Source of the DNA: Marthasterias glacialis
Taxonomy: Eukaryota > Echinodermata > Asteroidea > Forcipulatida > Asteriidae
NCBI GenBank assembly: GCA_911728455.2
Contig: OU452232.1
Coordinates: 1,302,001-1,366,000, forward strand
DNA length: 64,000 nt
Direction: 5' to 3'
The translations under genes were made by a program, and so were the position numbers. Positions within the stretch are counted from its first letter, which is position 1, and each line of letters opens with the position of its first letter. The notes below the pieces were generated by a model, which saw only the letters and a list, made by a program, of their open reading frames with translations, was not told where the DNA came from and did not search any database. This document shows positions 47,805-62,800 of the stretch, piece by piece.

Positions 47805-50800
47805 GTAAATAAATAAAATAGGAAAATACCCAGAGCACTGCTTGCATGATTATTATCAGAAGCAAAAGGGAAGTGTTGCTGGTTAGGACAGAGTTGGTTT
47901 GTTGTGAATCGTATCATCTGGTCATTTTTCCAAGAATCGTTTGACATTTGTTGAGATGTCACTTCATGACTTGTCAGGGGTTGAGTAGACGGGTCTACAT
48001 TACAGATTTACACTGTATAATTTAGCCTCCGTTGCACTACTGCTGCACTGACGTCCTGGGTACTTCTCTACATAGCATTGTGTAGTGCCAATACGCTGGA
48101 CTACCCCCGCTTTTTGGTTGTCCAGCGTATTGACAAAATGCATGCAGCAATTTTCTACATACAATACGAACAAAATTACAAGAATTGTTTTATCCTATTT
48201 TTACCTGATGTAGGAAGCTGAAAATCCGTTCATATACTCCAGAGTCCAAGTACTTTAAGTGTAAATTAATTGTAAAATAGTCCTTGAGTTTGAACTAAAT
48301 ATCTGCCTGTCTGCAGTCACCTTTTCAGGTTTCAGTGAAAATTATACTAATAAAAGGCGAACTTGTACAGTGTTGTACTTGTACTGTACTACGACTAAAA
48401 GACCTTTTCATTGTTGATGAACAAACCACGCTGGTTGGCATGGACAGCCAAATGTAGTGAAACATTCAAGTCTTGTTGACAGATGTTGTGACCAAATTCA
48501 AGATGTTTGCAACTTTTCATGTACAGAAAATACATCCCATTATTTATTGGTTTGTTTCCAACAACTTTGAACATTTAAAAAAAATATTTGTGTAACATTT
48601 TGGTTGTGTGAATGTGATTATCTGTTCGTGCTTTGCATTCATTGCTCCCCATAGTTTTTCCATCTTGGTTGGCAAAAACTTGGGCTGTGACGATGCAAAA
48701 GAAAGGTCTACTATACTAAGTTGTAGTTGTACTGTAAGTGTAGTATAAATTCACATTTTTCATCCCCTACAACAAGTAGGAGTGGCTTGTACTTGTTGTT
48801 TGGGAGGGGGTATGTGAATCGTCCTACTCATAATGTATTTGCCGTGTAAGTTTCTACATGCTCAAGTGGAAAATTACTTATGTACAGTGTGTATCACTCG
48901 CAAATCCTGCTAGCTCAATTTAATTTGATGCGCATATTTGAAACTTAAAAGCATGCCAAAACTGCATGCATTATTGTGCATGCATGTTCAGTTTACCTTG
49001 TTTCGATCATGACGAGCATGGCTGCAACGTGAACTACATGTAGACCACACACTCCAATCCGGTTCGTAAGTGTGACGTCACGGCAGCATAAGCCACGTGC
49101 ACTTTCACAAGATTGGCTCCAACAAAAATCAGTTTGTACACAAAAATGCATTGCCCAAATTTTCTTGAAAGAATTACACGAGAAATCGAAAATCATAAGT
49201 ACTCATGTTCACATTGTTATTCAAGTGATCCACATCTTGCCACTGGCGCCGATTCGACAACAGAATGGCACCAATATTGTCAAAAACGTGAAATAAAGGT
49301 TTGGATCCCATTGGATTGCATGGTGAATTGTTCTTGTTTTGGAGCCAGAAGGACTAGCCATACGGTGCGCGTGCCTTCAATGCGCGCACGTATGACTTAC
49401 GAACCCAATAATGAGAAAATTTTGAAGCATGGAGTCGGATGCAAAGATGAACCACGTGCTTTACCGGAGACTTCAATTTTCATGAAATAATATCAACCAA
49501 TTACAAAATGAACCATTATGAACCCCAGTCTTTGAATTCCTGACATAAAGGAATAGTTCACAAAGTTTCAGCTTCCATGAGGTATAATATGAAAATATGT
49601 TATGTTATGACATACATGTCCCCTCCCCCTCACTTTTTAGAGTGGGGATGGGGGGGGAATAGCATATCAAATGTTCCTCCCATTTTTTGCGCCCCCCCCC
49701 AAAAAAAAAAAAAAAAAATGCTTAATAAAAGCAACCATATACACCTGTACAGCATTTCTGGGAAAGTAAGCGTGAGTGGTGTCAGGTTTTTCATACATTT
49801 TTCTTCAAAGAAATGATAACGTTCGTATGGTAATGGGTAAAGTGATTTTGTTTATTAAACATTGCCCTCTCAGCGGCGGATACAAAGATGAACCACGTGC
49901 GGAATGCTATTTGGGCCTACATTTCTGGCCAAGCTATTTCCGATCTTCTGAGGCTTGCACGCGCACGTCCCCCCTCCTCCCCACTTTTCGGTAGCGATTG
50001 ACACCCTTGCCTGGAGCTAGAGATACACCCATCAGTCCAAAGTTTATTTATCGAGTTGTGTTTACAAAGTCAGTAGGTAACTTCATACTGTACATGTACA
50101 TGTAGTACTAGACCTGAAGGTGTAGTAGGGTATTGTATTGTCCCATGGTACCATTCAGATGGGGTCAATGGTTCACTTTGATTTTTCATTCAATCAGATT
50201 TTCTTTTCAATCTACATGTACCTAGGTAATCTGAGACTGTTTTTAAAACACACCCAGTTTACACTAAGGGAGGTACAACATTTGTTGTTGACCTTAAACA
50301 CTTAGGGTTTAGATTTGTACACTGCCATACCATACACTAGCTACTGTAAGCATTTATTTTCAGATGGGATGTTTTCACAATGTAAGATGGAGATTTTGAG
50401 CTTAGGATCCAAGTTTTAGGCAGAATGTAACCACACTGTTTAGCCTCATAATGGTCCTTGGTTCTGGTCAGCGGAGTGTGGGTTGGAGTCTCGGTCTCGA
50501 TACTTGTGTCCTTGAGCAAAACACTTCAAACCATTTTTGCTTCATCCTTCAGATGGGACATAAAGCCACAATTTTAAGTCCCATGTGTTGTGTAATGCAT
50601 GTAAAAGAACCCAATACACTTGTCATAAAGAGAAGGGTTTTGCTTCTGTGTTTTCTGGTATGGTTCGCTGTAAATTGCAGCACAGCACACCTTGTAAACC
50701 ATTACATGGTGCACTGGGTCTTATAATTCAAACATACAGTGTACAATGTATCTCCGCGTACATGATACCTTGACCAAAAAGTGTGTATTACTAAAATGTC

Positions 50801-53800
50801 AGCTCATTTTGTTGTTTCAGTTGCAAGAAAATGGTAAAAATGCGTTCAGCATTCGTGTACGCATTCCTAAACCTTTCTAATGTTGATTTACAAACTGCAA
50901 TAGTTGGCATGGACGGCCAAATATAGCAAAATATTCAAGTCTTGTTGACAGACGTTGTGACCAATTTCAACATTTTTTTAAAACGTTCTATTTAAAGAAA
51001 ATACATACCATTATTGGTTGGTTTGTTTCCAACAAATTCTAAATATTTGTGTAACATTTTTGCAAACTGTGATTATCTGTTTTTGCTTTGCATTGATGGC
51101 TCCCTGTAGTTTCTCCATCTTCGTCTCACTGAGATTACATTTCATTTCATTTAATATTTAAAAACGATAAAACAGTTCAGGCAGAAATATTTCAAAGAAA
51201 GTTTTCTACCATCATTATCTTTATACCATGTAAGGTTTGTAAATCTGTGAACATTTATGTGTTTTTTTCTTACCAGCGTTGAGCTGGGACTTTAAAAGCT
51301 GACTGATTTTGACAAATTTGAAACTGCTGAAGTTCACTTTTGACAACAACTGTTGAATTATTCTTTTTTGGTTACAGTCTTCACGTCACTACAATGGCAG
51401 AGAGCAACATAACTATGGATATGAAAGAGACAGTGATCAATACAATGATCCCTACTACACCAGACCATATTATATCTATGGAGATGGACAAGCAGAAAGA
51501 AGACCCCACCAAGACGGACAAACAGAGAGAAGGCCTGAGACCGCCAGAAATAATCACAGGTTAGTTCCAGGGGATTCCCCTCAGCAGTCCGCAGTTAATA
51601 GGACAGTACTATCATAAATGCCAGTCACAAGAGAAGGCTGGATATTGACACAAGTACATGTATTAACTGACTCTGTCACCTTTTGTTTACAGACAAAGTG
51701 ACCTTGTACATTCCAGGCCATTTCCTGGCAGGCAGGACAAGTCTGGTCATATGAGAAATTTGACATATTTTGCTATCAGAATTACCACATAAAAACCTGG
51801 AATTGTAGAAATAACAGCTGAACAATCTTTGAGACGTGCCCCCTTCATATCAACAGTTGATAAAAATCAGATGGTGCAATCTCCATAGAATGTAAGATTT
51901 AGTGTTTTGAGTTGTGTACAAATTGTGCCTGCTATAGCTCAGGCTATACAATGCAGCTCATTTGTGAACAAGTGACGTCACAAATTAACAGACCAGACTG
52001 GTCTGTAGATTAATCTCTTAGAACAGCAATAGGCCTAATTAGGGGCTATAGTATACACATAATGGACTGGCAATGAGGGATATAGTGCACGTCTATGCAA
52101 CCCGAGGGCCTTTGAGTGACCAGGAGAGGGTCCTATTTCCCAAAGTTGAAGGCCGAGGAAAATAGGACCCTCTCCTGGTCACTCACAGGCCCGAGGGGTG
52201 CATAGACGTGCACTATTGCCCGAATACTGCCAGTCCATGTGTTTTATAATGTAATACACCTCAGTCCAAAATGTCGGTTAGAAGAGTAAATCCCGGTTTC
52301 TTGGCCGGCGATTCTTCTCCATCCGCAGACGCCGTCGTTTTCTTGAGGGCGCTCCTTACCAGTCAATAGTTTTTGGGTTTTTGAAACTGTTTCCCGCTTT
52401 GTGAACTATTTCCCCCAAATGAAGCGCTTGGGGTGCGTATGGTGCAGATTTCATGCACTAGGCTATATTAGTTCACCCCACGCGACCGTGTTTCAGCCAA
52501 TCAGGATAAAGAACCAGGGAGAGGTGTGTTATGATTAGGGTTATTCAAAGGTTTCCAACATTTTGAAGAATATACAGAGTTTACTTCTAGTAAGTTTCTC
52601 CCACATTTTGAAGAATATACAGAGTTTACTTCTAGTAAGTTTCTCCCTCCCTCCACCTGAATTAGTACAAGACATTTGTGACAGCTTTTGCTGCTTTTAC
52701 TTGTGCTATGGTTATAACTGTGACTCCCTCGGTGATCCTCGGACCACTCTATTTTCCCTCGGCTTCGCCACAAGAATTAGAATGCTCCGAGGACCACCCC
52801 TCTAGTTGGTTGTAGTGTTAACCATAGCACTCAAAGCAGTCAATATTTGTATATTCATAAATACCCCAGATAATTTATCCATTCTGATTGGTGGAGAGCA
52901 TGTCACATGGGGGTGTCCTTTATCAAACGGCCCCCACCCTGCCGGTTTTAAACCGCTGTTAAAGACCTCGGTCGCCACTCCTTTGTTCATAAATACACCC
53001 GAGACAGTTTATCCTAGACAGTTCATCTATTCTGAGTGCATTCTGTTGCATGCAATTGGACGCTTCTCAAAATGGAAGCTGAGGATGTGACAGGAGTCGA
53101 AAAAAACAAAAACAAACAAACACAGAAAAGTTTCAGAGACTTTCCTACATTATTACGCTTTTTAACAAAAAGGGCATTTATGAATGGGAATAAAAGAGTA
53201 GCACCTCTGTCTTAAATTGGTGTTTAAAACCTTGCAGGGTCATGGCCGTGTGATAAAGGACCTCGCTTTTGGCTTGGTCCTTTATCACACGGCCACAACC
53301 CTGCCAGTTTTAAACAGCCGTTGAAGACCTCGGTCACCACTCTTTTATTCCCTTAATAAAAGCACCATTGAATAAGGGACTGTCCCTAAACCATGTGCAG
53401 TATCATGTCATGAACTTGAATCTAGTACCTAGTAGACTAAAAAAATAATACTATACCCCTAGACTGAGTCTAAGTCATTGGTTATGATTTATGTTTCCAT
53501 AAGAGTCAAAGTGTTAGCCAGAGTTTAAGCAGTGAAGTGATAAATATGGAGTCCAATTTGCTCACTAATAAGAAAACAAGGGTTTTAAATTCAAAGTAAA
53601 GCAAATGGGACAACAGAAACGACAACATAAATATTGCAATACCTTTTTATAACGCGAATCAACGTTGTGCAATTGTTGTCAGCTCACCCCCACACAACAT
53701 TGTCACGGTTATTGATTCAAATTGTTGTGACGTCTTGTTGAAACTTGGAGTAAGGTCACCAGTTATGATATGGAATGTCTGTTATGCTGGTAAAGCATTG

Positions 53801-56800
53801 TCAACTTTGTCACAGTTGGTTTCAGAATTAAAATGTACAGTGTACAAGCAATAACACACAAGGCAGTTGTCTTTTCATGTGGGCGTGCTGGTTTCGAAAG
53901 CATAGACCTTTGGAATTGCTTAAGGGTCTTTCTGCAATGTGTTCAGTGGTAGCAGGGCTCGAAATGTACACTGGAACGGAGGTACAAGGCCAGGGATTTT
54001 AATAATAATATGCAGTCCTTATATAGCGCTTTATCACACCTGATGGGCGTCTCAAAAAGCTCATTAGTTTTTCCTGCAAGGTATGCCGAGTTATACTTTT
54101 TGAAGTATGAAACCTGTTCCTTTACATAGCTCAGCGTTACAAGGTGCTGTTGTGCAATCTGCTGCCGATCAAACCAGGAACACCGGGGCAAGCCCCTTCT
54201 CTTTGGGATAAGTGTACTTGGGTTCTTGTACATGTATATATGTGCATTTCACAACACACAGGAGCTACGGCTTTATGTCCCATCCAAAGGACACAGCAAT
54301 AATGGTAAAGTGTCTTGCTTAAGGACACTAGTGTCACGACCGGGACTTGAACCCACACTCTGCTGATCAGAATAGTTCTTGAGTCCAATGAACTTATCCG
54401 TTCAGCCCGTTTCAAACGCCGTGCTCTTGCCGTGTCAAATTCAAATCATTTGAGTTTGCAGTAGTGCGGCATTGATGCAGCAGTTGTTTTGTGCTTGTCG
54501 AGCCATTGTTGAGCTACATTTGTAAGCCTCTGCTGCGCTGAATTCCAAAAGTAGTGTCAAACAACGCACCCCTGCCATGTCGAATCAAAACAATCTGAAT
54601 ACGTGTAATTTGAGTTAAAACGGGCAAGGCAATGTCTTGTGTTTTTGTTCAAATGTTGACTCTCAGTCTGATGATCTTTCTATAGACCGTTCCGGCTTTG
54701 GCAACAAGCCCCGCCCACACACCTTAGTTTGTGTACGTTTGCGCTGCACGTGTGACCGAGTTTGACCGAGTTCACATGACCAAAAGGCGTGATCCAATTG
54801 GTCTATGCGCACAGCTTGATTGACAGGCCGGAATGGTCTATTGTGTTGAGTATTGAAGAATATTTACCCATAACACCAGAACACATGAGATAAATCTTCT
54901 CTTATTACTTGTTAAAATTAAGACAGTTTAGATGTTGGATTTTCCCTCAAGTTTGAACCCTGATAGCACAGAGACTTGCTACTCAATTAGACATGTATGA
55001 AAAAATGATTTGAAAAATCAGTGACTTGAATAGTCTACAGAAGTCATAAGGAATATTCAAAATGTAGTTTAACTGTAACGACCACCAACCTACTGTGTTT
55101 TTTTGTTGACAGACCGAATCAGAGACGTGCACAATCATCGAGCATGTCAAGTAGGCCTGCGTCTCAATCAAGACACATCCCAATAAAGAAGTCAAAGTCA
55201 CGGAGTTATGCCTGCATAGCCATCACATTGCTCACTATTCTTGCCTTCATTCTTCTTAGCGCCCTCGCTGTCTTCTTAGTCTATTATATTATTGGTGAGT
55301 ACACAGGGTCAAAGGTCAATATCAAGATCGTTTTGACATGAACCCTGAAACAAGGAAAAAATCTTATATAAAGAAATCAATTCTTGTGTCACTCCCTAGA
55401 AAATTTTTTTAAAAATATTTTTTGAGGTGACACAAGAAACGTTTTCTTGAAATAAGATTTGTTGATATTTCAATACTACCACTTTTAGCAGTGTGGTAGT
55501 CCTAATGTGGGGGAGGTATGTCCTCTAAGAAGCAGTTGTGGCTCCAGCTTGATTGGAGCATCGGATGCCCTGAGCAACACCCTTCGCAATTCAGACTTGA
55601 TCCAAGTGTGCTGACTTTAAAAACAGATTGTCCCAAAATTATAAATCTGTAGCCAAAATGGTCTTAGAGCATTATTTCTTCTGTCTTGACGCAGTTTGGA
55701 TGCTTTGTTTTTAATTGAGACTCCCACTCTCCATAATTATCTTTTAGTACGGAAGTGGTGAACAATTTGAATGTCCTGTTTTCTTGCAGCAAATTGCGGT
55801 ACCCTAACTCCAGGTCAAGGCTAACAACTTTGCGCAGCCTGTTAAATGAGACAATTCCCCCAAGTTTGGGATTTGTGTTTTTGTTGTTGTTTTGGTTCTT
55901 CCCTTATAATAGCATTTTATTTTTGTTTTCAAGATAACAACTCAAACACAGTAGCTCCAACGCAACCAGTTGGTAAGTTTACAAAGAAAGTCATTCCAGC
56001 CTAAACTGTACAATTGTTCTACACAATCTTTGACAACTATTTTTATGTGTGGGGTGAACAAAGAAAAGTTGACTAGAACGGGATTTGAACCTGTGACCTC
56101 CGGACTGACATGCCGGCCCTCTACCAACTGTGCTACATTGTAGGCTACATGTATCTAGCCCTAGTGATTGGGGTCTCCCTATTTTGTCAATATCTTTGTT
56201 GGGGGTGCCAGTCAGAAGCCATTCAAGCTGAAACTGCCATATAATCAGGGATCGCACCTAAGTTTACTATACAACCTGGGAAGCAGCAGTACAGGGATCA
56301 CCTTGTGGGGATGCAACTTTGTATCAAGTTATAAACCACAAGTGAAACTAACTGGGTGAATTTTCATTCAATTTTGGGGTGAACAAAATCAATTATACTA
56401 GAACCGGATTTGGGCCAGCTCACTGGTTCAAATCCCATTCTACAAAATTGAATCAAAATGTATAGTCAGTTCCTTGTGGTTTGTTGCTTGACTATTATTT
56501 GTTAACTAGTACTGATTGTTTTTCAATAATGACTGAAACATTTTCTTAGTATGGACAAGCTTTCCTACTCTAAATCATGCTTCTTTGATAATCGCAAATA
56601 TGCTTTACATTGTCCTTAAAATGAAATCATCTGTATCAATTTCATATCCTATCCAAATTATTTGAAATTGATAAATGTTTCCATTCATTCACAGAGGTAA
56701 CAAGCCAAGCCCCAGCTGCAGGTATGTATGGACACAGAAGACCACAAAATAATCAAATATGCTATCAGCAGGAGTTTTTTATTATAAGAAATCAAAACCG

Positions 56801-59800
56801 TTGAAAGTGCATGCTGGAGTCTTACATTCCTGAGTGTATAAAAACATGCTCGGGCTGATGGGATACTTTTGGGGACACTAGGTGGCAGCAGACTTACCAA
56901 GTACGTCCTTTGTTCTTAGAAATGTGCGCATGATCAGAAGTACAAAAGCAATGGAAAGTTATCTGGTAAGTCTGCTGCCATCTTGTGTTCAAAAGTCTGA
57001 GGACACTTCTATGGCAGTCGTATCTAGATTACTGCATGCCTTGAAGCTAACAGTCAAATACGGCCATCCCACCAACACCCCTGGCATATGAATCTCTGGA
57101 TCCATCCATAGACATAAAAATTCACAGTATTTTTGATGGCTTGATGGCGTGTGTGAACTAAACTTACAAGTAATAATAATATGAATAATAATGAAAATAA
57201 ATGAAAGCTTGTAATGTGCCATGTCCATCACATAGTGACACTCCTGACGCAGAAAAAAGTACCTCTTACTTGGAGAAAAACACACAATTTATAGAAAAAG
57301 AAAAGTTTATTGAAGGAGATGAGTTTTGAGTCCATTCTTGAATTCGAGGAAGCTGGTCTCCTTTCTCAGATCATTGAGTAGTGAGTTACACAGAGAAGGA
57401 CCAGGCCGGAAGAAAGAAAAATGCAAAACAAGTAAACAATATTGTTTTTCCATTGTTGTTGTTGTTATTATTATTTATTCGGCCATTGATTACAAGAATA
57501 CAGAGTCAAATTATGACAAAACTGTAAGTGTGATGCAAGTACATTTCGCCGTCGAAAGTGCCCTCGTGTGGTCAAAAATACGGTCAATGTATTTACTGTG
57601 TGAGACAAAATCTTTATCAAAAACTCCAGCCCACTTAAAACGCATACAATACTAACATCAAATCCGCTTTGTTTTTTATTCCATGCAAATATATATGAGT
57701 ATCTCAGTGTCCGCTGTGAGTTGTTGCAGTGTTGGACTAATGATATTGTTATATTTGATTTTGTTAGGTCTTGTGTCAGTCGGTCTGTCCATGAAATTGA
57801 TGCAGCCTTTTCTGCCGGAATACAATGATACTCTATCAGCTGGTTACAGAGAACTCCAGAGTAACGTCACTAATTCTGTAAGTAGAACATTTTCCAATCA
57901 GATCTTCCAAATTTGCAGAGGCCTGTCTCTTCATAAAATCGTTCCTTTTCTTATAGTTTTTACAATTTATTTTTACCATTTGCTGAAAGGTAATTCTTTA
58001 CTTTATTTGTGTTGATATTGTCTGATAAGTAACAAGATTTGTATCCATCTTCTGCAAGCTCTAAGCTTAACCCTAACCACCCAAACTGCATGTTTTGTTT
58101 GATTCTGTTGGACTGCACCAGTAAACTGATCATGCTTTTCATAGGATCAGGCATACTGCCATTATCAGAGTCCAACAGTTTGGGTGTTGAGTTACTGAAT
58201 GGTGTTGCACTGAGGACTGCACTAGTAAACTGTGGGATCAGGCATACCACCATAATCAGAGTCCAGCAGTTTGGGTGTTGAGTTACTGAATGGTGTTAGA
58301 CCGAGGACTGCACTAGTAAACTGATTATGCTTTACATGGGATCAAGCATACTGCCATAATCAGTGTCCAACAGCTTGGGTGTTGAGTTACTGAATGGTGT
58401 TAGACCGAGGACTGCACTAGTAAACTGATTATGCTTTACATGGGATCAAGCATACTGCCATAATCAGTGTCCAACAGCTTGGGTGTTGAGTTACTGAATG
58501 GTGTTGGACTGAGGACTGCACTAGTAACACACATCGATATATGGGGGGGGGGAAACCCACAAATAATATTTTTTATCCCCAATGCAAAAATTAATATCTA
58601 TTATAGTGAGAAAGATGCTAGTAAATCACTCAAGAGAGATTCTTCTAAAGGGAACAAATAATGAAATAATTTGATACTTGTTTGATTGGCAGATGAACGA
58701 GATATTCTCAACGAGTAACTTAAGCAGCAGTTACATACAAACAGACGTCAACAGTTTCAGCCCAGGAAGTATCAATGTCATAGCAACAGTTACCTTCACT
58801 GATAAGATCCTAACTGACATCATGTCGACAGTTACTGCTGATCCATCAAATACGACATCAGCAAGTCTATCTATCCAAACCCTGATCCAGATGAGTGTAG
58901 AGAATACCATCATAATGGCAGTGGAGACTGGGACATGCTGTCAAGATTTATCAATCAATACAACAACGATCACAGCTACTGAAGGTAAGGTTGTTATATT
59001 GGTATTTATATACCATACCCAATACATGACGGGGGGAGTCCCCCTTTCCCCACAGAAGTACCCCCTTCCCCTGAAAATCAGTCCAAGAATTCCTGAAATT
59101 GTTTGTGGGTTTTCCTCCAGTACACCGATCTGTGTTAAGCGCTGTATTCTCAATATTTTGTGTTTTTGTTGTGTTTTTCAGGAAAGTACTGAGTATACAG
59201 TGCTTAACACACGTCGGTGTATGGGCCAAATAACAAATAATGTTCTTTATCCCCACTGCAAAAATTAACATCTATTACAATGGTCGCATACATCTGCTTT
59301 AGAAGTCCTGAGATTCCCAGAACATAATGAAGACACAATCAGACATCAGAACTTTCCATTTAGTTTTTTAGCTGCATTCCGTTTTGTAAAAGTGATAATT
59401 CTGGGTTTTTTTTTTACTGGTGTTATCTTGTGGGATTTTTCGGTGATAAAAACAGTGTTAGTTTGAAAACAATATTACACAATAAATGTGACACAAATAC
59501 ACACATTATTGTCTTGCCCTGAGTTCCCAATTTTCTAGATGTGATAAGCCTTCCGTTTCGTCACCATGTTCAACTGCGGAACACTCTATGCATGTGATGT
59601 CTGCACTGTTGGGCGCAATTTCAGAAAAAGGGACAAAATTGATTTGCCTTTTTTTTTAAATTTAGGCGAGCAAACTGTAAAAATTTCCCTTGTCAAAATT
59701 GTGCTCAATGACGCACCATGCGTGGTCGTCATGGATGAGCGCGCTGGTAACCCACACAATGAGCTAATTTTATGCTACATGTAGCTGGATACCAGTTATT

Positions 59801-62800
59801 GTACATCTGGACCCATGCACACAGATACAGAAATACGTACTCGGAGATCGATGTAAAGAATGAACAGACAAAGATTTAGCACATTTACATGTAGTATGGG
59901 ATTTGTGGTATTGACTTGAGTAAATCAGTCATTTTCCCCCCAAAAATTGTCAAGAATAGCGCTAAGAACGTTTGTTGAATTTTAATTTGTTTTCCTTCTT
60001 AATTTGAAGACACAGTTTTGGGTTGCAAATATGTTATTTATGTTGAATTCAAACTTTTTATTAAACGACTTCCGTGAAATTCCGTGCAACATGTCCGAAT
60101 CCATGTTGTATACTCGTTTCTGAGTTTCCATCCGTGTTCACCATGATGCGGAAAATTCTGAAGTCTGTACAGTAAGAGGGGGTACACCACGCCGCATATC
60201 GAGAACCAAATGGGTATTTAGGTCACCTCAGTTGGTGAACACCCTAGTCGGCACAGCTATGGCTATTGTGATAAGCTTCATATGCAAGTATAACTAGTAA
60301 ACTTGTAAACTTGTGTGTAAGCTAAGCTAAGCTAAGCTGTTGCCATATCTGCAAGGACGTTGGCTCTGCAAATATGGTCCTTCCACTGCTGTCGGTTCTG
60401 GGCAGTGTTGTAAGCCTGGTAGAAGGTGCTACTGGCAAGAACCACGCTCTCCCATCGCTTCCTTGGTCTCCTGCGTTTGTTAGTGCCACTGACGGTTTCT
60501 AGCATAATGCGTTGGGGAAGACAGGTGTCGTTCATTCTGGCTACATGACCGAACCAGGATAGCTGTGTTTCATGAATGCGTGATGTGATTCTCTTAAAGG
60601 GAACTTTTGCACACAGTGCAATTCTTGTCAGAACATCTTCATTTCGGATTTTGTAACTTGTGTGTACAACCATGTAAAACACATGGGTTGTACCATAGAG
60701 AAAGCACCGTGGTCCTCTCTCTATGGTTGTACCCACAAATTTACTAGTTTTGTGTTATCCTTCACACCATGCAAAGCTTCAAACATCATTTTAGCTCCAG
60801 GCTTGTTTGCTTTACTTAGACTACTTAAACATATCATAGCAGACTGTGTTTGGGTTGTCGATATGTCTACAATTGCTTCCCTCTTCTACCTGGTCTTGTT
60901 ATTGGTCTCAGTGAATGCGGGTCTCAAAACAAACCATTCAGTTTGTTAAGTGGCTTGTCAAGTATTGAGACTGAAGAGGTCGGACAAATCAAGTTACTTT
61001 GTTTACATGAAAAGAATTTGGTCCAATTTCAGAAGGCCACTTACAGGGAGCCAGTCATAAAATTTAAATAAAGTACATCATGCTGATACAACAATACACC
61101 AGATACATAATTGGCTACCGGCCGAAAGGCTGGTAACCAATTGCTGGTAAAAAGAAAAAAACGTTTCTGTGTGAATAAAGCTGTGTGCTGAAGTAGCTCT
61201 TTCATTATTTGTAATTTTTACCCATACACCGATGTGTGTTAAGCACTGTATACTCAGTACTTTCCCGAGTCCTGTGAAAAAAATCCACAGGTACATGTAT
61301 ATTCCTCGGGTGGGATTCGAACCCACAACTCTGCCTTTTTAGAGCAGATGTTTTACCAACTGGACTACCGAGACTATCCCATTAGCAGTGGGTACCGCAA
61401 CAATTATGATAGATGTTAACATTTTGCATCAGGGATAAAGAAGATTATTATTTTTGTTGTGTGGAATATGCCTGTGGATTGTTTGCATAGGACTCAGGAA
61501 AGTACTGAGTATACCATGTATACAATGCTTAACACACATCTGTCAGAAAATAATTAATATGAATTTTTTTTATATAACTGTTGGTCGTTGCTAAAAGGTC
61601 CTTAAATAATAATTTGTATGACTTTTCATAAAGCTGATTTGCCATACTTTGAAGCTCTTGGTAAATTAGATTTCTTGATATATCTTCACCAAATTACATG
61701 TATGTGTTTGACAAGCATGAACTATATGAGGAGAACATATCTCTGTGGCATTTGATTCTTTATTTCTGATTTATTACAATTTTAGATTTGGCCCTTCACA
61801 TGCCTTGAATTTCATCTTTGAGAGGGCATGGCCATTTTTTATTTTGCAAAGGGCATTTCCAGTAGAAAAACCTGATGTCTATGGGAAACTATTGAAGGGG
61901 CACTAAGGCCGAGACCAGGGCAGCAGAGGCCACGGCCTCTGCTGCATCCGTAACTGGACCCTTTAGCACTGACCTGACAATAAATGTTCACTGTTTCTGT
62001 TTCATAATTCTCAACAATATGGAGTTGTATTTCCTTTCCATATTCTTTTTACTTGACAAAATTACCACAAAAATAAATGAATTGTTTTGTAGTAATCCTG
62101 CCAACCACAGCACTTGTAACTCAGACGTCACCAGTATCAGAAACCACGACGATGTCTTCGGATGTAACTACCAATCCAGAGGTACCTACAACTATTATGC
62201 CAAGTACTGTAGTGCTTAGTACTGTAGTGCCTAGTACTGTAGCTTCAACAACCGCAGTGCCTACCACTGCAGCGCCTGCAACCGCTGCGTCCACACCCGC
62301 TGCGTCCACAACTGCTGCACCCACAACCGCTGCGTCCTCAACCACTGCACCCACAACTGCTGCGCCCACAACCGCTGCGTCCACAACTGCAGTACCTACA
62401 ACTACAGTACCCCAAACCCCCGAGTCGACAACCCAGGAAGAAGTGATATCTACAAGCACCGTTCCATCTACCACATCAGCAGAGGTAAAGACACATATTA
62501 GACTTTTAAGGGTGCCGTTTTTCTTGCCTGTGTCAAACCATCAAATCTTTCAACAGCCTTAGATCCAAGTAAAGAAACGTTCGTTTTATGTCATAAAATA
62601 ATTGTATCATAACCAATGACTCGAGATCATGTTGTATGCATGCACTGTCTGCATTTAAAAAACAAGGTACTAGGACTCATATGTACTTTGTAGCCCACAT
62701 CTCAACCCGTGTGTTCCAAAAAAAGTTGTGCGTACAAACACTTCATTTGGTCAGAACTGACTAAACTCTTACAGAAGTATGCAAGTCCACCTGACATGTA

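Noticed and set aside
61308..61375. tRNA gene on the minus strand
   Set aside because: Promoter boxes are present but the anticodon loop is over-long, the acceptor stem is poor, and it sits in a repeated element; SINE-type sequence is the better call.
62121..62474. 117-residue minus-strand frame rich in Val/Gly/Ala
   Set aside because: Antisense shadow of the mucin-stalk exon.
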